This document shows, one piece after another, positions 10,004-20,907 of a stretch of DNA of 64,000 bases (positions within the stretch are counted from its first letter, which is position 1; each line of letters starts with the position of its first letter). The position numbers were made by a program, and so were the translations under genes. Origin of the DNA: Adiantum capillus-veneris (Eukaryota; Streptophyta; Polypodiopsida; Polypodiales; Pteridaceae); NCBI GenBank assembly GCA_014529385.2, contig CM043963.1, positions 72,381,412-72,445,411 of the forward strand, in the 5' to 3' direction. The notes under the pieces are model-generated. The model was given only the letters and a program-made list of their open reading frames with translations, did no database searches and was not told where the DNA came from.

Positions 10004-10615
10004 GTGGAGGAGACTCAAAGGAAACTAGAACCAGAACCCATGCAGGTCAAAATTCATGACATAGTGTTTCCCACACAAGTTCATCCACCCCACATGAACC
10101 ATAGACCGTTAGCCATATCTAGTATCATCCAAGAAGGGAGTGAGGACGGGACATCAGAAAGTGAGCATACACCCTTCTTGTTGGAAAGGATGTTTAACGA
10201 AGGAATACCTGATCCCATTGAGGAATATGAGATTCCATCCTCACCAGTTCCTAGTCAAGGACCTACAGCCTGCAAAACGCCAATGAATGTTGCCAAACTA
10301 GTGGACTTCATGTCTTCTGAGGTCCGAACCACGATCATAACAAAGCTGTATGGAGATCCTGAGTTATTCCTTGCACTTCGAGCATTCCTTAACGGAGAGC
10401 TACGAACGGGATTACCGCATTTTGCGCAACCAAATAGGCCTGACTCGATTATGATTGATGAGGAAAATCATGTGCAATCACTTGACTTAGATGGACACGA
10501 AAAGCTTTATACTCACAAAAAAACAAAAAATAAAGCTTTATACTCACAAAAAACAAAAAATAAAGAGCAAGAGCAATTAGCAAACGAGTATGCACATTTA
10601 AAGTCAAAACATTGA
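10004..10615 (+). CDS. Gag-only element, C-terminal open region
   Basis: Continues in the same frame as 8471-9982 after TAG 9980-9982. No domain recognised. Acidic middle (about residues 40-90). The last 40 codons contain a two-copy tandem repeat (about 10500-10565) giving two YTHKKTKNK/YSQKTKNK-like units. Likely the C-terminal end of the element's single long protein. No protease motif (D-T/S-G) seen. Confidence 0.55.
   Translation: MEETQRKLEPEPMQVKIHDIVFPTQVHPPHMNHRPLAISSIIQEGSEDGTSESEHTPFLLERMFNEGIPDPIEEYEIPSSPVPSQGPTACKTPMNVAKLVDFMSSEVRTTIITKLYGDPELFLALRAFLNGELRTGLPHFAQPNRPDSIMIDEENHVQSLDLDGHEKLYTHKKTKNKALYSQKTKNKEQEQLANEYAHLKSKH
10500..10565 (+). repeat. Two-copy tandem repeat of about 32 bp in coding region
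   Basis: AAAGCTTTATACTCACAAAA followed by an AC/A-rich tail occurs twice in succession and lengthens the lysine-rich protein end. Confidence 0.8.
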
Positions 10616-12041
10616 CTCATACCTACACATGTCACATCTGGTACAGTGAAACAGAAACCTATGCCATAAAACACCTTTGATCCTCATCACTTGAGTGATG
10701 GAGGGTAGGTAAGATTAGTACGATAGGAGTGTTTCTGTTTTAGAGTTGAGTGATTAGCAAAGTTCTCTTTTCCCACTGATGTGCCTCCTAGAGGTATTGT
10801 TTGTGTTTCATAGTGTGTACAGGAGCGTGTTGCTATTGATAGGATTTGGACCTTCATGGAACCTTTCTCTCGTTCACACTTCAAATCAAGCGCGACCATC
10901 GACACAAACAGGTGTTTCTTGTCCATTAGCATTGCCCTTATCTTTTTGCATCTATGATTGTCTGCTTTGATTGTGATTGGTAGCATAATATTCAGCGCAT
11001 TTGCTTAGTATCAAACATTTAATTCAATGTAATGTTTTGTCATAATCACTTGTCTAGGTTTAAAAATCAAGCAGTCCGACTAAGCTAGTTTGACCAAGCT
11101 AGGTATTAGAAATCTTCTCTTAATACCATGGGGAATGCCTTCCTAGTAAGCAATGGTTACTTAGGTTCTTAATCCGATTTAGGCAGCATTGTATGAAATG
11201 TACTAGGGCTTTCTAGTGGGATTAACCCTATTGACCTTTAGCTTAAGTATTATAAAGGGAGTTTACTAATGTGATGAGCCTGGGGAGGGTAACAGTGTTA
11301 TATGACCCCCCAAAGTTACAAATTAAAATGCTGAAAATGAACAAGCAAAAAATCAAAGTGCCACAATGTAAAATTTTAAGCTGGAAGATAAATCCCTGCT
11401 TAAATTGGTACTTCACTCACATGTATCGCCTATGGTACTAGAGCCCTAGAGGTTCCCAGTGTGGGCGCTTTTCCTTGAAAAGCAAAAAACCCAAGGCATA
11501 CAAAATAAGCACACACATCATAATTGAATCAATGTGAAAAGACTTTGGGGGGTCAAAGAAAAAGTAATCAGCCAGGCGATGATTTCATGAGAAATTCCTT
11601 TTATAGTAGCTTAACTTCAAGGTTTTCTAGATATAGCCTCTAGTCTGCCCTCGAACATCAATACTTGGCTCTCGCGATTAAACAACTTAATTGACCACAG
11701 ATAATTAAGAAGCTTACCCATGGTATTAATATTCGATCTCTAGTGCCTTTCGACCGTCAAATTAGCGACCCCAGACTTGTTTAATTTTCTACCTTTACAT
11801 CTGTTTATGCATTTGATTACATTGCAATTTAATGTTCATTGCTACCAAATTGTTTGAAATTCTTTTACCAATCAATTTGTCTACCTAAAACTGCATATGC
11901 TTTTTTAAAGAATGCAATTACTGTGCCAATGCTGTTTGATTTTGCAGTGACTGAAGAAGGCTAAGGACATTCATCTCAAATGCTCTTCCACCTCGACGAA
12001 CCAACTTCAACTCAATAGCTTCCGAGGACGGAATCTACATC
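10616..12041 (+). other. Non-coding 3' spacer of gag-only element
   Basis: About 1.4 kb in the position where pol would lie. No long frame and no RT, RNase H or integrase motif on either strand. Kept between intact LTRs, so it moved with the element. Confidence 0.7.
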
Positions 12042-12054
12042 AGGAAGGGGGGCA
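12042..12054 (+). promoter_or_regulatory. Polypurine tract, gag-only element
   Basis: AGGAAGGGGGGCA ends immediately before the TGTTAACC start of the 3' LTR. Confidence 0.8.
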
Positions 12055-12627
12055 TGTTAACCCTCACAGCACACGGACACCCTATGATCTATAAACGTTG
12101 TATTATTTAGAGTCAGGTACCGGGCTTGTCGGACCAATAGGGAAGGGTAAGAGTGATCGCCGATGAGAGGCGCACTTTAACACGAACATTCGAGGGATTA
12201 GTTGGTTAAGCATGGGCGCCCAAGTGTGAATGGGGTGAGCTCCTATAAAAGCCAACTAAACCTAATTTTTACTTATTCTCTCATTTGTGCAATAGAAGAG
12301 TGCTCTTGCTCCATCTCCATCTCCATCTTCTTCTTCTTCACCTCCTTGTGTGTGTGCGTGTGAGAGAGAGAGAGAGGGAGAGTGTGTGTGCGATCGAGCA
12401 TTACGAAGGCACGACGGCGGCGAAGCGGTTGAGCGCGGCACGACTGCAGCTTCTTCTTCATCGCGGCAATGAATCCACCACAAAGACGAGCGTAGAGCGG
12501 TGAGTGACACACCCTCTGTTTTCTTGAGCTTGCTAGTTTAGGCTTGTTGTGTGCTTGGAGCCGTTTGTGGCTCGCATACGGTGTATTGGCAAGTCCCTTG
12601 CTTCGACAGTGCGGCAAGGAGCGCACA
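12055..12627 (+). repeat. 3' LTR, gag-only element
   Basis: TGTTAACC..GCGCACA, 573 bp, matching 5315-5889 almost base for base. TATAAAA at 12244-12250. Followed by GTCAA, the target duplication. Confidence 0.95.
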
Positions 12628-12945
12628 GTCAATATATGTAGCATTAGCTTGTTTGCTCTACAAGGCAGGGTATTACAATAGTGTTGATATCAACAAACAA
12701 CAAGAGGTGCTCATGAATGGGTCCCACAACAGAATATATTTTTTTTGGCTATGATTAGGCTACATGATTGAATGGGAGGACTCATTGGAGAAAACGCCCT
12801 TAGGCCAATGGAGTAACCAATGTCCATATATGTAGCATTAGTTTGTTTGCTCTACAAGGGGGGGTATTACAATAGTGCTAATATCAACAAACAACAAGAG
12901 GTTCTCATGAATGGGTCCTATGACAGAGTAAAAAAAATGATGATC
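12628..12945 (+). repeat. 194 bp tandem duplication flanking the gag-only element
   Basis: The sequence beginning GTCAATATATGTAGCATTAG at 12628 recurs at 12822 (GTCCATATATG). The last 85 bases of the unit also occur left of the element at 5230-5314. The element therefore inserted inside the first unit of a pre-existing tandem repeat. Confidence 0.85.
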
Positions 12946-13256
12946 AAAACTAGAGCAGCAGATGACAAGATGGTTAGAGAAATTGCTAATTCTATCTAGA
13001 GACTCCACTCTCATATTAATGATGTTATTCAAGCCTAGCCTTGAGGTGTTTTTGATCCAGGTTGTGAACAATTTTCTCATGCTTTGTATATGTTTTTATG
13101 TCTCTCTTATGAACCAAACTATGTGTCTTGGGAGTGTATCCTCAATTAACCCTCCTTTAAGACATTGTAATATTTTGATCTCTCTCTTAATATAAATTGA
13201 CACTTTTATTGGAAAACAAATAAACAAATAGAAGGGCTTCCCCATAGGACCATGAC
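12946..13256. other. No recognisable gene
   Basis: Spacer between the 194 bp repeats and the truncated LTR of the next element. Confidence 0.5.
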
Positions 13257-13446
13257 GAGTGTGTATGTGTGAGTGTTGATTGGGCAAGTGGGAAATCTCT
13301 CTCTTCTCACTCCATCTGTGTTTTCCCTGTCTTAGCCAGGTGGGTTGTGTAAGCCGAGTGGTGCCCCATAATGTGTGTTTGTGTCATTCCAAGAGTGTGT
13401 GTCGGGTTAACATAGAGGCTTTGTGTGTGTTTCCAACCCGCTCACA
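13257..13446 (+). repeat. Truncated 5' LTR (last 190 bp)
   Basis: GAGTGTGTATGTG..CCCGCTCACA matches 19730-19917. Sequence left of 13257 is unrelated to the 3' LTR, so the first roughly 950 bp are lost and no target duplication can be tested. Confidence 0.85.
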
Positions 13447-13452
13447 TTCTTT

Positions 13453-13470
13453 TGGCGCCCCCACGGAGGA
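13453..13470 (+). promoter_or_regulatory. Primer-binding site
   Basis: TGGCGCCCCCACGGAGGA follows the LTR end by six bases. Nearly the same string, TGGTGCCCCCACTGAGGA, follows the LTR of the element at 23186. The donor tRNA is not assigned. Confidence 0.7.
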
Positions 13471-14430
13471 TCTTCTTCGAGTACCTTCAACTTGAGGATT
13501 ACAGGTTGCAGATTACAAGTTACAGGTTACAGGAACATGTAGAGGTACATGTGATTCACATATATAGGTACATGCAATTGCCGTGGGTATGCATCATTTG
13601 ACGCCTGGTTGAGCGCATTGTCTTGGATGGTACGTTACTTGGGGATACTGCCATTGTACGCTTTTGTGGAGCCATACTTGGTTTTATTTGGCAGTCTCAT
13701 CCATTTCTAAGACTTGGTCTGGAAGATAGTCATTTTTGAGACTTCACTATACGAGATTTGCATAAGCTTTCATGAGAGGGTCGATAGCGTGAGGTTTTAT
13801 TGAGCTGGGGGATTTTCAAATGTGAGATCCTTTCCGTGATATAGATGGCTAGAGCACCCTTTTCGTGACCTCGCCATAGGCTATGTACTAGTGATTCCTA
13901 CTTGATGCGCGGGTTCTATTGTTGGCAGGTTATGCGTACATATACAGTCTATATTTTGGGTTCTTACTGCTCTACTTCTGAGGAAACTCTGCCAAAAGTT
14001 TTCCAAGTTGTGATAGCTAGTTTTTGGGTCTTTTGAGCCATTTATGTTGTTCTGCTGTTGAAATTCTTGCAAAATCAGAGGATAAGTCATATGTGCCTTC
14101 TTGGGAGCTGCATGGTTGGCTTTAATGGATGACCTAAATGGACCTCAATTCACTCCTTTTCATTTAACACAAAGAATACAGATAAATGTTCATGTGTCCA
14201 GGAAGAATTTTTCCCAACAGCGCATAGTCTTTATGTTCAAGCCAAGAAGATTAAGAGAGATATTGGAATACCCTTTGCCTGTTGTAATTCCGATGATTAA
14301 CTATGAAAACTCATTTGATGTGCATGTGTTTGTTCTTATCTAAAGACAAGCTCCATTGAAGTTTCTAGGGATTGAGGCAGTCAAAAGTTTTGGGTTCTTG
14401 CACGTGTGTTTGAAGGGGTTCTCAAAGCAT
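13471..14430 (+). other. Leader region of decayed gypsy element
   Basis: No recognised protein. One short frame (14101-14343) is open but has no known motif. A run of TTACAGG-like words lies at about 13498-13532. Confidence 0.5.
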
Positions 14431-15830
14431 CATAACTTGGGTAGCCATGGCTTTCTTCTATTCAGAATTTCATGGAAGAAGTGATGAAGATGTGGAAGAC
14501 TTTTTGGAAAAGATGGAGGTTGCCTGCATTAGCAACCAGATTCATGACCCGGCACAGATGTTACGTCTTCTTCAGATTTTTTTTAAAGAGTGATGCACGA
14601 GTTTGGTCCAAAGAATTTGAAGAGGAGTTGCGTGTGGCTGATCCACTTGTAAGATTGAGTTGGGACAATCTAAGGCATGGATTGGAAGTGGAGTTTGTGA
14701 AGACAGAAGATCCTGACAAAGTGTGGCAAGAAGTACAAGGTTTGGTGCAAAAGAAGGTGAGCCAGTAGATGCGTACATACGTAAGTTTTCATTGGAATGG
14801 GAGCAGATGTGCAAGGCCTTCGCACCACAAGTACCCCCACCTGACACGATGAAGAAGGACATATTATTGGATAGTCTTTGGGAGAATATACGTTGGAGAG
14901 CGGAGCTAAAGAAGCCTAGAACATATGCATTATGTGAAATTTGGACTCACAAAGGGACCCTTTAAGGAGTTCGACTTTACCTCTCTCTACCAAAACGAAC
15001 GCATGAAAAAAAAATTGCAAACAAACTCCAAAGTTAGCGTAGGTTTGACAGCTAGAATGTCCTCTTTAAGCTCTATCTATTGATATATAGCACGCCATGA
15101 GATTCCTCATATTTTAGAAGATTCTTTTTTTGATTCACCTATGATGTGACAACTCTATCGAAATCTAAGTGAATCAAAAAAAGAATCTTCTAAAATATAA
15201 GGAATCTCATGGCGTGCTATATATCAGTAGATAGAGATTGAAAAGAACATTCTAACTGTCAAACCTCCGCCAACTTTGGAGTTTGTTTGCAAAAAATTAT
15301 CCATGCGCCGGTTTTGGTAGAGAAAGGTAAAGTAAAACTCCTTAAAGGGCCCCTTTGTGAGACCAAATTTCACCTAATGAAGATGCATTGGAGGTGGCAA
15401 GGAACAAAGAGTGGAAGCTGAGGAAAATGAGCCAACTAGGGGTGGAGTCACCGCCCAGGAGGTCTGAGTTTCAGCCTATGGAATCTTTACAAGGTCGCAT
15501 GCCAGGGGTTCATCATGAACCAGTGGTTTTTATTACTCCTCAAGTTATGCCAGCAGTAGTCACTACAACAGTGCAAGATGATGGGCTAAGGCAAGACATG
15601 AGGCAAGTGGTAGATTTGATGAAGAATCTTAGCCTAAACGTGCTAGGTAATGTGTGAAATACTCAAGGTCGGGGGAGGTTTGCAAATCAGCCAGGAGGTG
15701 AAGAAAGACCCAAGAATGGTGTTGGACAAAGCAATGGTATAGTCTGGAGGCAGACGCCCACATGTTATAATTGTGAAAAGTTGGGACACATCAGCCCGAA
15801 ATGTGATAAGCCACCAAGGATGGGGGGGGG
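14431..15830 (+). pseudogene. gypsy gag, frameshifted and split by a MITE
   Basis: Capsid-like sequence is seen in two frames: SDARVWSKEFEEEL (14472-14768) and GEPVDAYIRKFSLEWEQM (14723-14930), a one-base shift apart. A 442 bp foldback element interrupts it at 14933. Gag resumes with EVARNKEWKLRKM at 15388, and a zinc knuckle CYNCEKLGHISPKC (CX2CX4HX4C) lies at about 15758-15800. Not functional. Confidence 0.8.
14933..15374. mobile_element. Foldback MITE, 442 bp, TA target duplication
   Basis: The two halves are near-perfect inverted repeats: GTGAAATTTGG.CTCACAAAGGG at the left, its complement at the right, and GATTCACT/AGTGAATC-flanked centre near 15130-15180. TA occurs on each side (14931-14932, 15375-15376). 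It has no coding capacity. Almost the whole element can fold into one hairpin. TIR and TA are compatible with a Tc1/mariner-type MITE, but the family is not identified. Confidence 0.85.
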
Positions 15831-16170
15831 ACATGTATCCATTGCCAAGACAGGTGCTAGCTAGGTCAAATGATTATGGCATTGAAATTAAGGGAGAAGA
15901 AGGAACCAATGGATTAACCCAAGAGGAAAAAGGAAAGAAAAAAGTGATAAGTGTAGTCACCTTGGAGAAGGCAACAAAGCTGGAGGATACATTAGTGATG
16001 CCTATTCGGAAGAGGACCACACAAGATAAGGAAGGAAGAAATGCCCCAGGTCCTAGCAAGAAGAAGGGAAAGATCCAGGAAGGCGAAGATGTCAAGGTCA
16101 AGAGGAAAAGGAGGGCTCGTCGCAAGTTTCAGGTTTCATATTTTCCACTAGGGATGGGAAATTAAGCTAT
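15831..16170 (+). pseudogene. gypsy gag-protease linker, basic region
   Basis: Frame 15773-16165 is open and lysine-rich (KVKRKRRARRK), but reading continues in another frame into the protease region, so a frameshift lies near 16130. Comparable to the linker between knuckle and protease in the element at 23186. Confidence 0.55.
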
Positions 16171-16173
16171 GAC

Positions 16174-17123
16174 TTGAAGGAGGATCAAACACGCAGGAAG
16201 ACATATGTTACTTTTGGGCAGCTTATAGAGATGGTGCCTAAGCTAAAGCGACAATGGAAGAGGATGGTTAACCCAATGGAGAAAGAGCCAGAGAGAGGTT
16301 CAATAAAGGTGTTGGCAATGGACGAGCTACCAGACATTTGCCCAATAGTAGATGTGTGGCACAAAAAAAAAATCTGGGACAAGGTTATGTGGATGGTGGA
16401 TCCCAAATATGTCTCATAACACACTCATGCGTTGAGAAGATGGGTCTTACAATGACTGGGGTGTTAGGCTTTCGGATCAGATTGGCAAACCATCAAAAAG
16501 TAAAATGTTTGAGTGTTGTAAAGAGGTTAGAAGTGGAGGCGTATGATGCAAAGGTGGTGGTTGATTTTCATGTGATGCCAGCGAGGTTGGGAGCATATCC
16601 TATTATACTAGGCAGACCATGGTTATGTGCAGTGGGAGCTGTTCAAGACTGGAGACGTGGTACGATTAGCCTCTATGAAAAGACAGGTGCCAAGAAGCTA
16701 TATAATATGGACATAAGGAAAGTATTGGAAGAGCTTTATGAAAATGAGGATGAGTCTAGTGATGAAGACTATTCCACAGTGACTGATGAGGACAGCGATA
16801 GTTCTACCAGCAGTGATGAGGATGTTGATGTTTCATTTCTTTTGATGGACAAAGAAATCCATGAGTCTAGTTTAGTCACATTTGCAAATGAGATTGAAGA
16901 TGAAAGTGAAGGGCCTTATGAAGTGATTGAAGGGATGATGCAAACCAGGGTTGAATTGTTAAAGAAGCAGGAATTGATGACAAAAATGATCAGTGGAGAC
17001 CTCTCAGCTATGGAGAAGGAGATATATTTGCACATGCTGGCTAGTTTTTCTGATTTTTTTATTACTTCATATGAAGAGATTAGAGGGTTCAAAGGAGAAG
17101 AGATGCATATAGAGCTGAAATAA
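16174..17123 (+). pseudogene. gypsy aspartic protease
   Basis: 16174-16419 carries the protease-preceding motif (TFGQLIEMVPKLKRQW, PIVDV). The frame shifts in an A-run (about 16362-16371) and continues at 16338-17123 with GYVDGGSQICLI, where the usual D-S/T-G is D-G-G, and ILGRPWL. An acidic Ser/Asp-rich stretch (about residues 135-170) follows. TAA at 17121-17123 interrupts before RT in the same frame, where the relative at 28650 has GAA. Confidence 0.8.
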
Positions 17124-17960
17124 GGTGCTAAGCCAGTGCAGCAAAGGCTAAGAAGGATGGATCAAGAGCAGATGGAAGCCTTGCGGGAAGAGGTGGAAAA
17201 GTTATTGAAGGCAGGGTTCATAGTCCCAGTGGAGACCACAGAATGGGTGAGTCCAATAGTAGTCAGCCCAAAGAAGGATGGAAAGTGGAGGATTTGTGTA
17301 GATTTTAAACCCTTAAATGTAGCCACTAAGAAGAACCCATATCCTCTTCCATTCATCGATCAGATCTTGGATTCAGTGGCAGGGTATGAGAGGTACAGTG
17401 TGTGTGATGGTTTTTCAAGCTATTTTCAATTGAAGATTGCCCTTAAAGACCGAAAAAAGACAACTTTCATTATGCCATGGGGCTGTTATTGCTACATGGT
17501 ATTACCATTTGGGTTGTCAAATGGACCATCTTTCTATCAAGAGAGAGAAAATTGGGTATTGGAAACATTCATTGGTAGTTGTGTTAAAGCCTTTATGGAC
17601 GACTTTTGTGTCTACAACAGTAGGGCTGAACACCATGAGAAGCTGCAAATGGTATTGGCTCGATATGATGAATATGGAGGACAACTAAATCCAAATAAAT
17701 GTCATCTAGCACAACCAAGGGTGAAGTTATTGGGCCATATGGTGTCAAAAAATGGCATTGAGGCTTATCCAGACAAGGTTAAGTCTATTATTCTTCTTCC
17801 ATCACCTACGAGTCCAAAGCATTTGGCAACCTTTATACACAAAGTAAAGTACATGGCGCAGTTTATTCCATTATCTTCATAGCTTCTTTATCCATTATAA
17901 CAAGTGGCAAAGCATGATCCATTGCAATGGGATGACAAGTGTGAAGAAGTGTTTCAAGAG
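17124..17960 (+). pseudogene. gypsy reverse transcriptase
   Basis: Frame 17136-17882 covers fingers and palm: EWVSPIVVSPKKDGKWRICVD, LPFGLSNGPSFY, and the catalytic motif AFMDDFCVYN (F-x-D-D). LLGHMVSKNGI marks the end of the palm. A TAG stops it at 17880-17882, then a short stretch (DDKCEEVFQEVKEV) shows the start of the connection/RNase H region before the deletion. Confidence 0.85.
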
Positions 17961-18768
17961 GTGAAAGAAGTGTTAGGGGGGCCAAGATTTAGAGCTAAAC
18001 TACTAGACTTCTTATGTGCGAAGATGAAGATTAGGCACTAGCATACCACTCCTTATTATCCAGAATGTAATGGCTTAAATGAAAGATTCAATGGTGAGTT
18101 GGTACAAATTATTTCGAAAGTGACAGAGCCCCAAGGAAAGAATTGGGACTTGGAATTGCCTAGTGCATTATGGGCTTACCGTACTTCGGTGAAGACAGGT
18201 ACAGGGTTTACTCCATTTCATCTGGTATATGGAAAGGAAGCACTATTGCCTGTGGAGGTAGAGTTGCCTACAATAAAGATTCTTGGTCCGTCCGGTGATG
18301 CATTCAAAGAGAGGCTCTTACAGTTACAAGAGGTTCAGCTGCATAGGATGAGTGCGTTGGAACATTATGGGCAGATGCAGGATAAGCCTTTGGCAAAGAT
18401 AAATGAAAAGGTCAAAACTAAGGGTATCAAGAAACATGACTTGGTTTTGCACTACAACAGTAAGCTGGAAAACACCTTCCAAAAGAAGTTTCAAGTTAAG
18501 TGGGAAGTCCCTTTTAAGGTGGTCGAGTGTTTCCCAAATGGTACATATGAGCTGGCTAACCTTGATGGAATCCTACATAAGTCATGGGTAAATGGAATGC
18601 ATCTTAAATTATATCATACCAGGTTAATGATGGTGGAGCAAGATGAGTTTTCTGTGGAGCAAGTAATGTTGGTGAGGGATGAGGAGACTTGTGACACGGC
18701 GAGTCTCATATCTCTTTTTGCTGCTGCTGACCATGAATGATCTAGCAGGCTAGGAGATGGGCAAACTA
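17961..18768 (+). pseudogene. gypsy integrase C-terminal part after internal deletion
   Basis: RT-proximal sequence joins directly to the last third of the integrase core: PRFRAKLLDF, then TTPYYPECNGLNERFNGEL, which contains the catalytic Glu. Frame 18099-18740 (213 codons) continues with LPSALWAYRTSVKTGTGFTP, LVYGKEALLPVEVE and a C-terminal domain (KKFQVKWEVPFKVVECFPNG). It retains the integrase tail but lacks the first two catalytic Asp residues and the zinc domain. A probable polypurine stretch (AGGAGATGGGC) lies just before 18769. Confidence 0.8.
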
Positions 18769-19917
18769 TGTTAGGAGTTTTTTTGGAGCAAGGTATTGCA
18801 CATATGTATATACACATGCATGGTGCATAAAATAAATAATTGCCCATTCTTTAGAGCCATGTGGTTACGTGGGGCCCACATGTGTACAAGTAGGGTAGGG
18901 TGTACATAGTGCATCGATTTTCATTATCACGAGTATTAGTGTGTTTTTTTATAATAAGAGGAATTTGCGGCGCGTAAAAATTCTCAAGGAAGCTATCGGT
19001 GTGACCACGCCATGAGGTAAGCAAGTGCGTTAGATGGAATCTAGTGGCGTTAGGAGGTCAAATGGGATCAAGTCTTGCACGTGGGTAAGTGAAGACACAA
19101 AGGGGCTGTTTTTTTGTGATGAATTATGCAAAAGGTCATCATGAGGACCATCTTTTGGGGCTACTTCACATGGTTGCGGGACCAAATCTATGGCCTTAAT
19201 GAGAAAAGTTGAGGGCCAGGTGTGCGGATGGATGCAACAGGGTGACAACTATGCACTACGAGGCCGCTTTTTGGCCTGTTCGGGGTCCGTTTGAGGTCAA
19301 CTAAAAGGCCAAAGGTGCCCAAGTAATAAAACTAAATGTGGGAACTAAAAAACCTGAGAGAAAGACCAGAAAAAACGTGGAGAAGAGGAGCAATACCTGC
19401 AGCTCAAGTTTTGCTCATTTTGGAGCATTTTTTGGCCCTAAACAACTCATCCAAGGTCGGATTTGAGCACTATGACATTGTAGGGTGGGATTTTTGGCCG
19501 TTCCGGGCACAATGGCGCTGTCCATTTTGCCTAATTACTCATAGATTTTCTGTTGTTTTCCTATGTAATCTTCTCCGGTGAGTGAAGCCTCTACTTAACT
19601 TTGTGGTTGTATCCGGTGTATTTCCTCAATACTGTGTAAACTATTTGCCCCATTGGTGTTGGGCTGAGCTTCATTGAGTCTAAACAACAGAAATTTGCCT
19701 CCTTTGAGTTGAATTGATAGTGTGTGTGTGAGTGTGTATGTGCGAGTGTTGAGTGGGCAAGTGGGAAATCTCTCTCTTCTCACTCCATCTGTGTGTTCCC
19801 TGTCTCGGTCAGGTGGGTTGTGTAAGCCGAGTGGTGCCCCATAATGTGTGTGTGTGTTATTCCAAGAGTGTGTGTCGGATTATCATAGAGTCTTTGTGTG
19901 TTTCCAACCCACTCACA
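18769..19917 (+). repeat. 3' LTR of decayed gypsy element
   Basis: TGTTAGGAG..CCCACTCACA, 1149 bp. The right end is fixed by the match to 13446. The left end is inferred from the position after the integrase frame and purine tract. Confidence 0.7.
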
Positions 19918-20907
19918 ACGTTCAACACACATTTAACAGTCAGAGCAGGTCGTTACCAAAGCGGTTATGTTCGGAACTCCTAGTAGACCATTCGAGGGTT
20001 CACTGCCTCCAGTGCGCATGGTTAAGGACTCCTGTTGCCTGTGCAAAATTAGAATTGCATCCGGTGTTAAACTCAGGCCATGCCTTCAATGAGCGCTCGT
20101 TGCCTTGGTGTAACCACCTCGCCATCTCCTCCATCATGCTTTGAGGTTGTTCCCATGTCTAGATAGACACCAACAACAGGATCGCCAAGTGTAGAAGGGG
20201 GAGATAGAGAAGGCGGCAGTTGGCGAGAGAGAGTATGAGAGACATGACGTGAGAGAGAAAGAGAGAGAGACATGCTAAAACTTGTTCATTCATTGAGACA
20301 CCGTCATTACAATAAAAGGCTTTATTTTATAAGTTTCCCATGCCCTTTGGCTCCTCCCTCATGGTGACCCTTCATTCCTTCCATAGACCTTAGTCTAAAG
20401 CCTAGGGAATATGCACTGTATACATTAGAGGTTTAAGACCAAGAGCAGAGGATAAGCAAAGGTTCTTGGGTTCTTATGCAGCCAAGAAGGAGAAAAAGAT
20501 CAAAGGCAATAAATATGTTTAGTTCTGCATGGAAAGCAAGAGTTCTGGATTCCAAAGTCGAGGTTGGTACTTGAAGACTGTGAAAGAGGTCTTTGTTCAA
20601 CATTTTTTCACTCACTCTGATGTGATTGCTAATGGAGGAAATGTCTCCATGGTGCATAATCCATGGTGCAACTGTGAGTTAATTATTTAGCACTCCTCTA
20701 TAAATGTTATCTTACATTTCAAATGTGAATCTACTTTTTCCTTCTCTTATTATAGATATTTAATTAGGTTATACAGATGTTTGTAACTATTTACATTCTT
20801 TTACATTCAAAGACGTTTATCCTTCCTCATATGAGGAATGGGAGCCACTAGAGTGCGTTATAGGTCCAATCTCTGTGACCCATGCTCATATTGGGGTCTT
20901 GTAGTAT
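19918..20907. other. No recognised gene
   Basis: Low-complexity GA-rich patch at about 20225-20272. Otherwise no supported coding sequence on either strand. Confidence 0.5.

Larger units (their letters stand above)
5315..12627 (+). mobile_element. Gag-only LTR retrotransposon (TR-GAG-like), TSD GTCAA
   Basis: Two LTRs (575 and 573 bp, few differences) bound a 6.2 kb interior. Five-base target duplications GTCAA occur at 5310-5314 and 12628-12632. A tRNA-Asp-type primer site and a polypurine tract lie at the proper places. The interior encodes gag-like protein with four zinc knuckles, and I find no protease, reverse transcriptase, RNase H or integrase motif in any frame. Near-identical LTRs imply recent movement, so enzymes must have come from another element. 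The primer site is of the kind common in Athila/Tat-like gypsy elements. Confidence 0.9.
13257..19917 (+). mobile_element. Ty3/gypsy element, decayed, internal deletion
   Basis: A truncated 5' LTR (13257-13446) and a full 3' LTR (18769-19917) share their last about 190 bp. Between them lie primer site, gag, zinc knuckle, protease, RT and the C-terminal part of integrase, all in plus orientation. RNase H and most of integrase are deleted at about 17980. Frameshifts and stops are frequent. Protein similarity to the element at 23186-34814 is clear in gag, protease and RT. Confidence 0.9.

Noticed and set aside
14960-15370. Palindromic repeat considered as a CRISPR-like or terminator structure
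   Set aside because: A single large inverted repeat with TA flanks inside a plant retrotransposon is a MITE; no spacer-repeat array exists.
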